This document shows, piece by piece, positions 1 through 7,052 of a stretch of DNA of 16,847 bases; the first letter of the stretch is position 1; each line of letters opens with the position of its first letter. Source of the stretch: Methanocorpusculaceae archaeon UBA456 (lineage in GTDB: Archaea > Halobacteriota > Methanomicrobia > Methanomicrobiales > Methanocorpusculaceae); contig DAJQ01000046.1 of the NCBI GenBank assembly GCA_002496395.1, positions 622 through 17,468 of the forward strand, given 5' to 3'. The notes under the pieces were generated by a model. It was given only the letters and a program-made list of their open reading frames with translations, was not told where the DNA came from and made no database searches. The position numbers and the translations under genes are program-made.

Positions 1-1482
1 CAGTGGCTCATGGGCATCATCGCCGCCGCGTTCATCTTCATGGCGCTGAAGTACTCGACACCCCGCGAGGAGACGATGGTCCCGAAACTCCTGATCTCCC
101 ACGACCCGAACACCCCCGCGCCCTTTGTCGACGCCACCGGCTCGCACGCAGGCGCCCTGCTCGGCGACGTCAGGCACGACCCCTTCCAGAGCGGCGGCCT
201 CGAGACGCCTTCTCACGACCGTGTCGAGGGCGGGGCCATTCACCGGGCGCACGGGGGCGTGCTCTTCATCGACGAGATCAACACCCTCACCCCGCACTCC
301 CAGCAGAACCTGCTGACCGCGCTCCAGGAGGGGACCTTCCCGATCACCGGCCAGAGCGAGCGTTCGAGCGGTGCGATGGTCAGGACCGAGCCGGTGCCCT
401 GCCGGTTCGTGATGATCGCAGCAGGGAACCTCGATGCAGTGCAGGGGATGCACCCGGCCCTTCGCTCCCGTATCCGCGGATATGGATACGAGGTCTTCAT
501 GCAGGAGACGATCGAAGATACTCGCGCAAACCGTGAGAAGTTCATCCGGTTCATCGCCCAGGAGGTTAAAAATGACGGGAAGATCCCTCCCTTTGACAGG
601 AGTGCCATCACCGAGGTGATCCGTGAGGCACGGAGGCGCTCGAACCGGAAGGGCCATCTCACCCTGAAGCTTCGTGATCTCGGTGGCCTTGTCCGTGTTG
701 CCGGAGATATTGCACGGAGCGAGGGATCCGAGGTAACAAGCCTCCCCCATGTTCTTGCCGCAAAAGAGACTGCCCGCTCTGTCGAAGATCAGATCTCAGA
801 TGAATATATCCGACGAAGCAGGGATTATGACCTGACTGTCGTTACGGGAACCGCAGTCGGTAAGGTCAACGGCCTTGCGGTCATGGGGAGCGATTCCGGA
901 TCGGTTCTCCCGATCGTCGCAGAAGTCACTCCTGCCCAGGGTGCGTCCGGCACCGTGATCGCAACAGGTCTTTTAAAGGAGATTGCACAGGAGTCGATCA
1001 AGAACGTCTCTGCTATCCTGAAGAAGTTCACCGGCAAGGATATCAGAAATATCGATATTCATGTCCAGTTCATCGGTACTTACCAGGGTGTTGAAGGTGA
1101 CTCTGCGTCAGTCTCGGTAGCAACCGCGGTCATCTCTGCAATCGAGGGTATTCCCGTCAGGCAGGATGTGGCAATGACCGGCTCCCTCTCGGTGAGAGGT
1201 GATGTCCTCCCGATCGGCGGCGTCACCTACAAGATTGAAGCAGCTGCAAAAGCCGGGATCAAGCACGTCTTCATCCCGAAATCCAATATAGGCGATGTTC
1301 TGATTGAAGATCGCTACCGGGAGATGATTGAGATCATCCCGGTCTCCCATATCGAGGAGATCCTTGAGCAGGCACTGGTTCCGACAAATCGTGCAGGATT
1401 CATGGCCAAGCTGAAGAAGCTTGCAGAACATGCTATCATTCCACCTAATCTACCGGTCCAGAGTGAATCAGGAGTTGTCTGA
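1..1482 (+). CDS. lonB: LonB, membrane-anchored archaeal ATP-dependent Lon protease (5' end missing)
   Basis: ATP-dependent serine protease of the archaeal LonB type, held in the membrane and degrading misfolded or regulated proteins. The reading frame is already open at base 1 (Q-W-L before the first Met at 10), so the N-terminus, Walker A and first membrane segment lie outside; 493 codons are visible. The window opens in a hydrophobic helix (about bases 1-50), as expected for the LonB membrane insertion between Walker A and Walker B. Visible motifs: Walker B GVLFIDEIN (259-285), sensor 1 (IAAGN, 415-429), an arginine finger region (HPALRSRIR, 451-477), sensor 2 region around 670-700, then the Lon protease domain. 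Its catalytic Ser lies in GDSAS (codon 1102) and its Lys in TYKIEAA (codon 1231), so it should be active. tldD follows after two bases. GC is far higher in the first 480 bases than after. No intein is seen in the visible part. Confidence 0.95.
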   Translation, partial: QWLMGIIAAAFIFMALKYSTPREETMVPKLLISHDPNTPAPFVDATGSHAGALLGDVRHDPFQSGGLETPSHDRVEGGAIHRAHGGVLFIDEINTLTPHSQQNLLTALQEGTFPITGQSERSSGAMVRTEPVPCRFVMIAAGNLDAVQGMHPALRSRIRGYGYEVFMQETIEDTRANREKFIRFIAQEVKNDGKIPPFDRSAITEVIREARRRSNRKGHLTLKLRDLGGLVRVAGDIARSEGSEVTSLPHVLAAKETARSVEDQISDEYIRRSRDYDLTVVTGTAVGKVNGLAVMGSDSGSVLPIVAEVTPAQGASGTVIATGLLKEIAQESIKNVSAILKKFTGKDIRNIDIHVQFIGTYQGVEGDSASVSVATAVISAIEGIPVRQDVAMTGSLSVRGDVLPIGGVTYKIEAAAKAGIKHVFIPKSNIGDVLIEDRYREMIEIIPVSHIEEILEQALVPTNRAGFMAKLKKLAEHAIIPPNLPVQSESGVV

Positions 1483-1484
1483 GC

Positions 1485-2822
1485 GTGGCCTCCAGACTCA
1501 GGTACTGGGATATCCGCCATGTCAGCGGAGAGCATACCGGCATTGATATCGATAATGGCGAGATCGAATCTGCTGGTGTCACCTTCTTCTCAAAGGCCAT
1601 TATCCGGGCACTCGGCCCTCGTGGATGGGGTATTGTTGCAGTTTCACCGTTTGATCCCGATGATAAAGGAGCACTCCGTGATTACCTTCTCCGGGCTGAG
1701 AGAGCCGCGGTGTTGACTGCAGAAGATGTGGTGCTCGCGGATGCACCTGATCGGAAACTGTTGCCCGTCCCTCCGGTGAACGAGGACCCGACAGAGATCC
1801 CACTCGAAGAGAAGGGAAAGCTTCTGATGCAGATCACTGAAGCTGCCAGGGTGCCCGGGGTCTTAAACACCCGCGGCACCTATACGGAACGCTTTGAAGA
1901 GGTTAGCCTCCTTGACTCTACCGGATATGAGGCATCCTATACGACGTGCCGGTCAGGATTCTCCGTGATGGCGATTGCAAAGCAGAATGGGGCGATGCAG
2001 ATGGGCTATGTCCGTGATCACAGGATCGATGGCCTCAACCTGAGGGGCAGAACCGATGACGGTATCAGGGCAGGTACCCGTGCAGTGGCCCTCCTCAATG
2101 CCCGTGCGGCAAAAGGAGGCAGGATGCGGGCAGTTCTCGACCCGGAACTCGGTGGTGTCTTTGCCCATGAAGCAGTCGGACATGCAAGCGAGGGGGATCT
2201 CGTGAAAGAGGGTGCATCTGTCCTGAAAGGTCGGATCGGCGAGGTGATCGGGAGTCCGATCGTCACGATCATCGATGATCCGACCCTGCATGCATTCGGT
2301 TTTGAGCCCGTTGATGCCGAGGGCGTCGCCGGGAAGAGAACCGCCATCATCGAAGATGGCATCCTGAAGCGGTATCTCCATTCCCGCGAAACACTTGCGG
2401 CAGTCGGTAATGGCGATGCAGGCCATGCACGAGCGATGCCGGGCGATCTCCCGATCGTGCGGATGAGCAACACCTATATCGCGCCCGGCGATGCCCGGTA
2501 CGATGAGATGATCGAGGAATGCCGGGATGGTATTCTCCTTGGTGGCTCACGCGGCGGCCAGGTAGATCCCGGCCGTGGCGTCTTCCAGTTCAATGCCGAG
2601 TTCGGGTACCTGATCGAGGGGGGCGAGCTGACGGAGATGGTTCGGGATGTCTCACTCACCGGCGAGATCCTCTCAACACTGTATGCGATCAGCCTCTGTG
2701 GGAACGATCTCAAAATGCATCCGGGATACTGCGGAAAAGGCGGGCAGAGTGTCCCTGTTTCTGATGGATCACCCCACATCCTTCTCTCTGAGGCGATCAT
2801 CGGGGGTAGTGGCGATGTATAA
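1485..2822 (+). CDS. tldD: TldD, zinc metallopeptidase subunit
   Basis: Metal-dependent peptidase subunit of the TldD/TldE heterodimer, which in bacteria cleaves unfolded peptides and matures microcin B17; a cytoplasmic peptide-trimming role is inferred here. The protein has 445 residues, close to the usual size (about 450-480). The metal motif HExxxH is intact (H228-E229-A-V-G-H233, bases 2166-2183). A Cys in the GYCGKGGQ segment (C416, codon 2730) matches the third metal ligand known from E. coli TldD. The start is GTG at 1485, two bases after the lonB stop, with GGAG at 1471-1474 inside the end of lonB; translation coupling is likely. The first residues (ASRLRYWDIR) lead straight into the conserved N-terminal domain, which supports this start. 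The 3' end overlaps the tldE start by eight bases. Confidence 0.95.
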   Translation: MASRLRYWDIRHVSGEHTGIDIDNGEIESAGVTFFSKAIIRALGPRGWGIVAVSPFDPDDKGALRDYLLRAERAAVLTAEDVVLADAPDRKLLPVPPVNEDPTEIPLEEKGKLLMQITEAARVPGVLNTRGTYTERFEEVSLLDSTGYEASYTTCRSGFSVMAIAKQNGAMQMGYVRDHRIDGLNLRGRTDDGIRAGTRAVALLNARAAKGGRMRAVLDPELGGVFAHEAVGHASEGDLVKEGASVLKGRIGEVIGSPIVTIIDDPTLHAFGFEPVDAEGVAGKRTAIIEDGILKRYLHSRETLAAVGNGDAGHARAMPGDLPIVRMSNTYIAPGDARYDEMIEECRDGILLGGSRGGQVDPGRGVFQFNAEFGYLIEGGELTEMVRDVSLTGEILSTLYAISLCGNDLKMHPGYCGKGGQSVPVSDGSPHILLSEAIIGGSGDV

Positions 2823-4107
2823 AGAGATCGTAACTGAGATCATCGAGACAGGCCTTCACTCTGCCGATGAGGTTGAAGTTGCCCTCCTCACCAGTGAGAG
2901 TGTCTCAATAGAGATGAAACGCTCTGTTCCTGCTCATGCAGGAGAATCATTTGGATCAGGCCTGATCATCCGCGTAATTGATTCCGGCCGGATCGGATCA
3001 TCAGGTACAAGCACCATAGCAGACTGGCGTGTCTGCCTGGATTCCGCACTATCAAGCGCACATCTGGCAGAACCAGTACCCTGGGGAGGGCTACCCGAAC
3101 CTGTTCCTCTGAAGGGGGATTCCCTTTCATTTGATGATGCTGTCAAAACCGATCCTGAGATCGCCCTCTCATTCTGCAACAGGCTCCTTGAAGGAGCATC
3201 AGCATTTCCTGATGCCGAGGTTGTCGGCGGCGGAGCAGGCCTCTCACTGGGATCGGTTCTTCTTGCAAACTCAAAAGGTATCTGGTATGAAGAGGATCAC
3301 ACCTCCGTATCGGCATCTCTGGAAACGATTGCGGATCAGTCGACCGGTTTTGAATATGATCGCTCGTACTCCCTTGATATCGATCCCTTTGAGATCGGAC
3401 GAAGAGCGGCTGAACTTGCCTCGACATCCAGAAACGGGGTTCCGATTGAGACCGGGACCTATGATATCCTCCTCTCACCAATTGCCTTCTCGGGGCTCTG
3501 TGCCACATTGCTTCAATCAGCAGTCAACGGGAGATCTGTTCATATGGGGAGATCATTTCTGGCAGAGAAGCTGGGTGAGGTTATTGGAGCAGACCATCTG
3601 TCTGTCATCGACGATCCCTTCTATCCCGGCGGGCTTGGGAGCTGCCGGTTCGATGCCGAAGGTGTACCGACAAGGAAAAATATCATTATCGAAGACGGCA
3701 TCCTGAAATCCTTTGTCTATGATCTGAAGACAGCATACCGGTTTGGCAAAGAGAGTACCGGCAATGCCGCACATGGTGGAGTTGCAGGCGGCGTCTCCAT
3801 CGGCCTGCATAACATGATCTTCACGGCTGAAACGATGAAGGAGCCGGGAGAGGGCCGCTGCATCTCAATCAATGATGTGATTGGTGCGCATACCGCCAAT
3901 CCGCTCACCGGCGACTTCTCGGTTGAGGTTCAGAATGCCTTTATTATGGAAGATGGTATCTGCCAGCATCCGGTAAGAAAGGCGATGATCGCCGGAAATA
4001 TCTTTGAGATGCTCGGCCGGATCACTGGTATGGGTCCGACTCCGCGGCGGGTCGGATCGGTGATCGTGCCGCCGGTTCGGATCAACGGGATGCGCCTTAT
4101 CGGGTGA
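2815..4107 (+). CDS. pmbA: TldE/PmbA, non-metal partner subunit of TldD
   Basis: Second subunit of the TldD/TldE protease. 430 residues (E. coli PmbA is about 450). It aligns by eye with TldD in the C-terminal half (for example FDAEGVPTRKNIIIEDGILKS, near bases 3650-3710, against the equivalent TldD stretch near 2305-2370). It has no HExxxH, as expected for the subunit that helps form the active cavity but carries no zinc. The frame stays open upstream to 2647, but that stretch is antisense-of-frame coding of tldD. ATG at 2815 (MYKEIVTEI) starts at the family N-terminus, with GGGGGT just upstream, so I chose it. The eight-base overlap with tldD points to coupled translation and equal stoichiometry. 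Confidence 0.93.
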   Translation: MYKEIVTEIIETGLHSADEVEVALLTSESVSIEMKRSVPAHAGESFGSGLIIRVIDSGRIGSSGTSTIADWRVCLDSALSSAHLAEPVPWGGLPEPVPLKGDSLSFDDAVKTDPEIALSFCNRLLEGASAFPDAEVVGGGAGLSLGSVLLANSKGIWYEEDHTSVSASLETIADQSTGFEYDRSYSLDIDPFEIGRRAAELASTSRNGVPIETGTYDILLSPIAFSGLCATLLQSAVNGRSVHMGRSFLAEKLGEVIGADHLSVIDDPFYPGGLGSCRFDAEGVPTRKNIIIEDGILKSFVYDLKTAYRFGKESTGNAAHGGVAGGVSIGLHNMIFTAETMKEPGEGRCISINDVIGAHTANPLTGDFSVEVQNAFIMEDGICQHPVRKAMIAGNIFEMLGRITGMGPTPRRVGSVIVPPVRINGMRLIG

Positions 4108-4116
4108 TGCCGGGTC

Positions 4117-4380
4117 ATGCTTGAGTTACTCATCCCCCTCCTTTTTGTGGCAGCGCTCATCGTCACGCTCTATTATTTCATTAAAAAAGGGATGACGCTG
4201 CTTGCAAATGCAGCAGCAGGATTAATTCTCCTTCTGATCACAAACACGTTCCATCTCCTCTCTTTTCTGGGTGTTCCCGACATCCCGATCACATGGGCAA
4301 CGGTCTTGATCTGTGCGTTTGGGGGTATCCCCGGTGCCGTCATACTTATAGTCCTTGCAATCGCAGGGATCACCGTCTGA
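4117..4380 (+). CDS. Small membrane protein, BofA (SigmaK-processing inhibitor) family-like
   Basis: An 87-residue, very hydrophobic protein with three probable membrane segments: residues ~3-22, ~27-52 and ~62-85. A central NAAAGLILLLITN stretch and a C-terminal FGGIPGAVILIVL stretch resemble the BofA family, named for an inhibitor of SpoIVFB in sporulating Bacillus. Archaea have no sigma-K, so the sporulation function cannot apply and the role here is unknown. It sits nine bases after tldE and three before the Fe-S gene, probably in the same transcript as lonB-tldD-tldE. A link to membrane proteolysis is an inference from neighbours only. The ribosome binding site is weak (CCGGGT just upstream). 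Family assignment is from pattern recognition and is moderate. Confidence 0.7.
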   Translation: MLELLIPLLFVAALIVTLYYFIKKGMTLLANAAAGLILLLITNTFHLLSFLGVPDIPITWATVLICAFGGIPGAVILIVLAIAGITV

Positions 4381-4383
4381 CCT

Positions 4384-5175
4384 ATGAAAGCTGATCTTCG
4401 TGAATGGTGCGAAAACCATGAAATTCCGCTCCTTGGGATCGCTGATGCAAATACCTGGGAAGAACCACTTTTCTCCCCGTGGATCCCGGATGCATATCAC
4501 CCGAACTCGATATTCCCCGGCACACGGTCGGTCATCGTTATCGGGCTTCCAATACCGCTCCCCTCGCTTGAATCGTCCCCCTCGATCCAGTACCGGGAGA
4601 TGTACAGAACAGTCAATGCCCTCCTTGACCAGTTCACCTACCGTATTGCCGTACGGCTGAACCAGGCCGGGTATCCGTCTGTTCCTATTCCCCGTGACGG
4701 GTATGGCGGCATCGGGGCGCTGGTGAAGAACCCGATCGCCTTCTTCTCGCACAGGCATGCCGCATACCTTGCAGGACTTGGGACATTCGGGCTCAATAAT
4801 ATGCTCCTTAGTCCCGAATACGGGCCCCGGGTGCGGTTCGGCTCGGTCTTCACGACTGCTGATATCGAGCCCGATCCCATTCGGACTGATGATCTCTGTA
4901 CACGGTGCATGGAATGTGTGGAGCGGTGCCCGGTCAAAGCAGTCAGGAAGGACGGCTACCCGGAGGGGCTGACCAATAAAACGGCATGCGCCAAATACAG
5001 TGCCGCTCTGGATAAAAAAGCAATCTCGCCCTGCGGTGTCTGCATCAAGGTCTGTCCGATCGGATCAGATCGCGCCTTCTATGGGCGGGAGGATATCGGG
5101 ATATACCGGGAAGATGCAGCCGATAGCCCGCTGAGGAAGGCATGGGATCATATCAGATCCCATGGCTCTCTCTAG
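4384..5175 (+). CDS. QueG-like protein with two predicted [4Fe-4S] clusters
   Basis: 263-residue cytoplasmic redox protein resembling the DUF1730 plus ferredoxin core of epoxyqueuosine reductase QueG and the related corrinoid reductive dehalogenases. Residues ~1-165 form the substrate/cofactor-binding half (AAYLAGLGTFGLNNMLLSPEYG at ~4759-4824 matches the conserved GLG-x-G-x-N-x-LL region). The ferredoxin half has eight Cys in two sets: CTRCMECVERCP (C172, C175, C178, C182) and C202 with CGVCIKVCP (C217, C220, C224), enough for two [4Fe-4S] clusters. The C-terminal HEAT-repeat domain of full bacterial QueG is absent. Archaea generally make archaeosine, not queuosine, so QueG activity is doubtful; an electron-transfer or corrinoid-linked reduction is an alternative. 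It is the last gene of the lonB cluster. Its TAG stop lies within a CTAG shared with the opposing gene. Confidence 0.82.
   Translation: MKADLREWCENHEIPLLGIADANTWEEPLFSPWIPDAYHPNSIFPGTRSVIVIGLPIPLPSLESSPSIQYREMYRTVNALLDQFTYRIAVRLNQAGYPSVPIPRDGYGGIGALVKNPIAFFSHRHAAYLAGLGTFGLNNMLLSPEYGPRVRFGSVFTTADIEPDPIRTDDLCTRCMECVERCPVKAVRKDGYPEGLTNKTACAKYSAALDKKAISPCGVCIKVCPIGSDRAFYGREDIGIYREDAADSPLRKAWDHIRSHGSL
5172..5175. other. CTAG palindrome shared by two opposing stop codons
   Basis: The + strand Fe-S gene ends in TAG at 5173-5175 and the minus-strand KaiC-like gene ends in TAG read from 5174 to 5172. Both stops therefore use one palindromic CTAG, and there is no intergenic space for a separate terminator. 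Transcription of each gene must end inside the other or the two transcripts must overlap at their 3' ends. Confidence 0.95.
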
Positions 5176-6098
5176 AAGACGCTTGCCTCTGAATAGACGA
5201 CCACATCATCGGGCTGGATCTCATATGGCTTGATCTCCCGTGAGTGCTGGGATCTCCGCATCTTCACCACCTCAACAGCAAGATGGGTACCGGAGAGATC
5301 GCTCGTCCTTACATACCGGAGCAGAACAACGCAGTCGACCAGATACTCGACAAGGCCGTACTTGCTTGCATAGGGTATCTGGGTGTCTGTCTCGCTCGTC
5401 ATGACGAAGGTACACTCTTCATCACGCATCCTCTCGACGAACCTGAACATCTCAAGCCTCCTGCTCGCCTCATCGGGAAGCAGTCCCTCAAAGAGTGATA
5501 TCGGGTCAATGACAACACGTGATGCCTTCGTCTCCCTGATGAGGTCGGGAATTTCATTTTTAATGCTGTTGACGGCAAGCGTAAAATCTGTTGGATCAAG
5601 CTTGATCAAAAAGAAGGTTTTGTCAAGGTATGCATCAAGGTCATAGCCCCTTCTCCTGATACTCTCTTTCAGCATCTCAGCCCGCTCGTCAAGGCTGATC
5701 AGAATACAGGTTTCTCCCTGTTTCAACCCTTCAAAGATGAAATTGATTGCAAATGTGGTCTTGCCGGTACCGTAGGTTCCAATGATGCCGGTGACAGAGT
5801 TCTTCACCAGTCCACCCCCGAGCATCTCGTCAAGCCCTTCTATGCCGAGCTTAATCCGTGGCTCATCTCTCTTACCGGGCGTCCTCACCTCAGCCACACT
5901 CTCCGGTTTCGGTGGCTCTTGTATCTCTTTCTTCTCATCCTGTGGTGGTTCCCACTCAGCCTCTCCAGGTTCTGCCTGCTGGATGATGCCTCCTGTTCGT
6001 GCAGGCGGCGTTCCTGCCTGGGTTGGAGGAATCTTCCGCACCGGCGGCTGATTTGTATCATCATCATCGTCAATAAGAGCCGAGAAGTCATCAACCAT
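5172..6098 (-). CDS. KaiC-like RecA-fold ATPase with disordered acidic/proline-rich N-terminus
   Basis: 308-residue cytoplasmic ATPase of the KaiC/RadA/GvpD superfamily, which includes the archaellum protein ArlH (FlaH). Residues 1-80 are low complexity: DDDDDT at 10-15, then Pro/Glu/Lys-rich sequence with no predicted fold. The ATPase domain (about 82-308) starts at RIKLGIEGLDEML. Walker A is intact, GTYGTGKTT with K113. The acidic pair where KaiC has catalytic Glu-Glu is D137-E138 (ISLDER). Walker B is RVVIDP with D198. It should bind ATP and may hydrolyse it. It begins directly after the stop of the second KaiC-like gene upstream, with GGTGAT about five bases before the ATG, so the two are co-transcribed. 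The nearby divergent pilus-type ATPase and TadC-like genes suggest an ArlH-like regulatory role in that motor (inference). Confidence 0.85.
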   Translation of the reverse strand: MVDDFSALIDDDDDTNQPPVRKIPPTQAGTPPARTGGIIQQAEPGEAEWEPPQDEKKEIQEPPKPESVAEVRTPGKRDEPRIKLGIEGLDEMLGGGLVKNSVTGIIGTYGTGKTTFAINFIFEGLKQGETCILISLDERAEMLKESIRRRGYDLDAYLDKTFFLIKLDPTDFTLAVNSIKNEIPDLIRETKASRVVIDPISLFEGLLPDEASRRLEMFRFVERMRDEECTFVMTSETDTQIPYASKYGLVEYLVDCVVLLRYVRTSDLSGTHLAVEVVKMRRSQHSREIKPYEIQPDDVVVYSEASVF

Positions 6099-6929
6099 TT
6101 AAATCACCATTCTGATATTCTCAACATCAAATCCGGCTGTTGCACTGATCCGAACCGCAAACTTCACGAGATCACGCTCCTCAAGGTATGGCATCACCCC
6201 GCGGAACTTCATGAAATACATGATCCTCTGCCTCCGCTGGCCCGATCCCTCCTCCCACTTGAAGTGGATGACTGCATCTGCACAGTCGCAGATCTCAAGC
6301 TCACGTGATGAATCAAGGATCCCTTTGGTGAGATGGAGGTATATTGTCGAGTTCCAGGTCTTTGCGATCCGCTGAAGGCCTCTCAGAAACGCAACCAGAC
6401 TGTTCCATTTATCGGGGTTGTAATGCAGTCCGGAAATATCGGTGATTGAATCGATGATGATAAGGCTCTGATCTTTTCCCTCTTCAAGCACAGAAATGAG
6501 ATCGGCAAGAATACTGTCATGCTCAGGCTTCTTTCGTTGCATCCGGGCGACGATGCCCCCCTCGCCATCGTACCAGTTTGCGGGGACGACACTCCTGTCG
6601 AAGTATCCGCTTGAGAGATCGAGGAAAGTGACGCGTTCTGCGATCCCGGCAGTCAGATCGCTCTTGAATGATCTGACTATCTCACGAAATACATCCTCTT
6701 TTGTCCTGGTGATGCTGATATACCGGATATCTTCTGGAATCACTCTTCCTGCCCCGGCATCCTTTCCCATTCTGGTCAAAGCAATCAGTGAGGTATATGC
6801 AAACTCGGTACTTCCTGCACCGATATCCGAGAGCAGAAGGATGAGGGAGCCCGGCACAACCCCTCCGTCTAAGACGGGATCAAGTGAGTTGATCCCGGTT
6901 GGCATTCTGAGTTTGGTCTGATCAGCCAT
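6099..6929 (-). CDS. KaiC/RadA-like protein with degenerate P-loop
   Basis: 276-residue RecA-fold protein related to the KaiC/GvpD/RAD55 group. The fold is recognisable: TGINSLDPVLDGGVVPGS at residues 11-28, and a Walker B-like SLIIIDSI with D160. The P-loop is not canonical: SDIGAGST (34-41) has Ser in place of the first Gly and Ser40 in place of the Lys. The position of the KaiC catalytic Glu pair reads ISITRTKED, so those are missing too. It is probably non-hydrolysing, possibly a structural or regulatory partner of the KaiC-like protein encoded directly downstream. I chose the ATG at 6929 (MADQTKL), preceded by a purine-rich GGAAAGAAG; an in-frame ATG at 6944 would add five residues (MERRC). 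Similar degenerate members exist in methanogens and haloarchaea to my recollection, so this may be a family trait, not decay. Confidence 0.82.
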   Translation of the reverse strand: MADQTKLRMPTGINSLDPVLDGGVVPGSLILLLSDIGAGSTEFAYTSLIALTRMGKDAGAGRVIPEDIRYISITRTKEDVFREIVRSFKSDLTAGIAERVTFLDLSSGYFDRSVVPANWYDGEGGIVARMQRKKPEHDSILADLISVLEEGKDQSLIIIDSITDISGLHYNPDKWNSLVAFLRGLQRIAKTWNSTIYLHLTKGILDSSRELEICDCADAVIHFKWEEGSGQRRQRIMYFMKFRGVMPYLEERDLVKFAVRISATAGFDVENIRMVI

Positions 6930-6944
6930 ACATCTTCTTTCCAT

Positions 6945-7052
6945 TCAATGAATTAAGGTTATCTGGTATCTTCTCATGCATAAGCTATATCTCTTCTCCG
7001 TGTAAGGTATCCAGTACGTTCAGGCGTTCAATCAGGCTCACTGGGGTTTTCT
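6945..7052. promoter_or_regulatory. Divergent promoter region between the KaiC-like pair and the secretion ATPase
   Basis: The 108 bases separating two divergent operons. ATAAGCTATAT at 6980-6990 is close to self-complementary around AGCT and can be read as a TATA box in either direction. Its distance to the two starts suits archaeal promoters: about 60 bases to the ATG at 7053 and 35-55 to the minus-strand ATGs. Imperfect direct repeats flank it, AAGGTTATCTGGTA at 6955-6968 and AAGGTATCCAGTA at 7004-7016, and might be operator half-sites. CGTTCAGG at 7017-7024 is partly repeated at 7025-7036. No strong ribosome binding site precedes either start; CTGGGG at ~7041-7046 is the best on the + strand. 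No transcript start has been mapped; this is by inspection. Confidence 0.5.

Noticed and set aside
3..536. Open frame of 177 codons on the + strand over lonB
   Set aside because: It lies in another frame over the GC-rich part of lonB, is Arg/Pro rich, and lacks domains. Long empty frames are expected at high GC.
2647..2814. Upstream extension of tldE
   Set aside because: It lies entirely inside tldD in a second frame and shows no family similarity. The ATG at 2815 fits the TldE N-terminus.
4117..4380. Functional sigma-K processing inhibitor
   Set aside because: Family resemblance only. Sigma-K and sporulation do not exist in archaea.
5172..5175. TAG stops read as pyrrolysine
   Set aside because: Methanogens that use pyrrolysine are mostly methylotrophic, and nothing here suggests it. 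The Fe-S protein is complete at its TAG, and readthrough would give only a few more codons before the next stop (TAG at ~5194-5196).
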